From the NCBI RefSeq assembly GCF_004342485.1, contig NZ_SMBU01000002.1, forward strand, positions 186,001 through 250,000: a DNA stretch of 64,000 nt, in the 5' to 3' direction. This DNA is from Roseateles saccharophilus (GTDB lineage Bacteria; Pseudomonadota; Gammaproteobacteria; Burkholderiales; Burkholderiaceae_C). Below, one piece after another: positions 62,713-64,000 of the stretch. The notes under the pieces were generated by a model. That model did no database searches. It was not told the origin of the DNA and saw only the letters and a list, made by a program, of their open reading frames with translations. The position numbers and the translations under genes are program-made. Each line of letters begins with the position of its first letter. Within the stretch, counting starts at the first letter, position 1.

Positions 62713-62830
62713 TTCGGGACCTTCCCGGACGGGTTCACCCTAGACGGTGCCCCGGCTGCTTGCAATCCGGCCGGGTGTCGCCATCTGCCAGCGGTCGGCG
62801 AGGGGATACCCCCGTCGATAGAATCGATCC

Positions 62831-63211
62831 ATGCCTGTGCTGTCCGTTTTTTCACCGCGAAACCAGTCGGCTCCGCCCCCGCCAGCACCGCCCCTGAAAC
62901 CGGGCCGGGACGAAGGCGAGGGCGCGGTCGTCGTCGAGCGCCAGACCCAGAAGACCGAGCCGCCGCGGCTCTATCAGGTCCTGCTGCTGAACGACGATTT
63001 CACGCCGATGGAGTTCGTTGTCATGGTTCTGCAGGAATTTTTCCGGCATGACCTCGATACGGCGACGCAGATCATGCTCAAAATCCACCACGAGGGTCGC
63101 GGGGTCTGCGGTGTCTTCACCAAGGACGTCGCCGCGACCAAGGTGGAGCTGGTTTTGGCCGCCTCCCGGCGTGCCGGCCACCCCCTGCAGTGCATTATGG
63201 AGGCCGCATGA
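62831..63211 (+). CDS. clpS: ATP-dependent Clp protease adaptor
   Basis: 126 residues. The core [60 protein letters not shown] is the ClpS fold, with the N-degron pocket residues NDD and H in HHEG. A longer than usual Pro-rich N-terminal extension (about 45 residues) precedes it. It directs N-end-rule substrates to ClpAP. The stop overlaps clpA (ATGA). A TAGAAT only seven bases before the ATG hints at a leaderless or very short leader. Confidence 0.94.
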   Translation: MPVLSVFSPRNQSAPPPPAPPLKPGRDEGEGAVVVERQTQKTEPPRLYQVLLLNDDFTPMEFVVMVLQEFFRHDLDTATQIMLKIHHEGRGVCGVFTKDVAATKVELVLAASRRAGHPLQCIMEAA

Positions 63212-64000
63212 TTGCGCAAGAGCTTGAAGTCAGTTTGCACATGGCGTTCGTCGAGGCACGCCAGCAGCGGCACGAATTCATCACCGTCGAGCACCTGCTG
63301 CTCGCGCTGCTCGACAACCCCAGCGCCGCCGAGGTGCTGCGCGCCTGCGCCGCCAACCTGGACGACCTGCGCAAGAGCCTGACGCAGTTCATCAAGGAGA
63401 ACACGCCCATGGTGGGCGGCAGCGACGAGGTGGACACGCAGCCCACGCTGGGCTTCCAGCGCGTCATCCAGCGCGCCATCATGCATGTGCAGAGCACCGG
63501 CAGCGGCAAGAAGGAAGTGACCGGCGCCAACGTGCTGGTGGCCATCTTCGGCGAGAAGGACTCCCACGCCGTCTACTACCTGCACCAGCAGGGGGTCACC
63601 CGCCTGGATGTCGTCAACTTCATCGCCCACGGCATCAAGAAGACCGACCCCGAGCCGCCGAAGTCGCCTGAGGGCCAGGGCCAGGGCCAGGAAGGCGAGC
63701 GCGAGGAAGGCGAGGGCGGCAGCGCCAAGGCTTCGCCGCTGGAGCAGTTCACGCAGAACCTCAACCAGCTGGCCAAGGACGGCAAGATCGACCCGCTGAT
63801 CGGCCGCGAGTCCGAGGTCGAGCGCGTCGTGCAGGTGCTGTGCCGTCGCCGCAAGAACAACCCGCTGCTGGTCGGCGAGGCCGGTGTCGGCAAGACGGCC
63901 ATCGCCGAGGGCCTGGCCTGGCGCATCACCGAGGGCGAGGTGCCCGAGGTGCTGGCGGACAGCGTCGTCTACTCGCTGGACATGGGCGCACTGCTGGCCG
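63208..64000 (+). CDS. clpA: ATP-dependent Clp protease ATPase subunit, N-terminal part
   Basis: The first 264 codons are inside the window; the gene runs off the right edge. Clp N-domain repeats ([69 protein letters not shown]), a Gly/Glu/Gln-rich linker, then the first AAA+ domain with Walker A GEAGVGKT near residue 225 and the [29 protein letters not shown] lead-in. Translationally coupled to clpS. Confidence 0.95.
   Translation, partial: MIAQELEVSLHMAFVEARQQRHEFITVEHLLLALLDNPSAAEVLRACAANLDDLRKSLTQFIKENTPMVGGSDEVDTQPTLGFQRVIQRAIMHVQSTGSGKKEVTGANVLVAIFGEKDSHAVYYLHQQGVTRLDVVNFIAHGIKKTDPEPPKSPEGQGQGQEGEREEGEGGSAKASPLEQFTQNLNQLAKDGKIDPLIGRESEVERVVQVLCRRRKNNPLLVGEAGVGKTAIAEGLAWRITEGEVPEVLADSVVYSLDMGALLA

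Overview
The window reads as a chromosomal stretch of a G+C-rich (roughly two thirds by eye) betaproteobacterium of the order Burkholderiales, probably of the Rubrivivax/Roseateles/Comamonadaceae type. The clues are the gene order lysR-leuCDB-asd-fimV-truA-trpFBA-accD-folC-SPOR-cvpA-purF-metZ, the rimP-nusA-infB-rbfA-truB-typA block, a cbb3 oxidase cluster with its own Fnr-type regulator, and two unrelated isocitrate dehydrogenases side by side. Placement is from gene order and protein similarity recalled from memory, not from a search. No prophage, insertion sequence, CRISPR array or plasmid gene was seen.

Layout. 1-5.8 kb: propionyl-CoA carboxylase locus (end of meaB, two VOC-fold proteins, pccB, pccA) with an exported protein and a helix-hairpin-helix protein inserted. 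5.8-8.2 kb: a periplasmic solute-binding protein and an exported zinc phospholipase C/S1-P1 nuclease-like protein. 8.2-27.7 kb: one long run of plus-strand housekeeping genes for leucine, aspartate-family, tryptophan, fatty acid, folate, purine, methionine and glutamyl-tRNA synthesis. 27.7-28.7 kb: a tandemly duplicated tRNA-Ala/Glu/Asp cluster. 29.1-30.7 kb: tRNA-Ser followed by a visibly more A/T-rich island with a LuxR-type regulator, a divergent DUF4902 (RsaM-like) gene and a small structured transcript. 30.7-35.3 kb: SPFH/NfeD pair, a basic amino acid decarboxylase, fabI. 35.3-44.0 kb: translation/transcription operon rimP-nusA-infB-rbfA-truB and typA. 44.2-58.1 kb: EamA transporter, an enoyl-CoA hydratase-like hydrolase, and the microaerobic block ccoI-S-N-O-Q-P-G-H, NDH-2, Fnr-like regulator, hemN and a TauE/SafE-like protein. 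58.2-64 kb: dimeric-type icd, a carboxymuconolactone decarboxylase-like protein, monomeric icd, cspA-like, clpS and the start of clpA.

The most interesting part is the LuxR island. Two 16-bp inverted-repeat boxes flank luxR, one facing the DUF4902 gene and one facing a short transcript. Read in the direction of their targets they agree at 14 of 16 positions, and each is followed at the same distance by a similar -10-like hexamer (CACACT or CAAACT). The downstream transcript would carry a 16-codon ORF with a good Shine-Dalgarno, a hairpin whose loop displays CACCTCC (the anti-Shine-Dalgarno of 16S rRNA), a second hairpin with a C-rich loop, and an intrinsic terminator. No luxI is present. A second RNA candidate is the structured leader in front of rimP: promoter, a 10-bp closing stem starting at the expected transcription start, internal hairpins, then a strong intrinsic terminator before the start codon.
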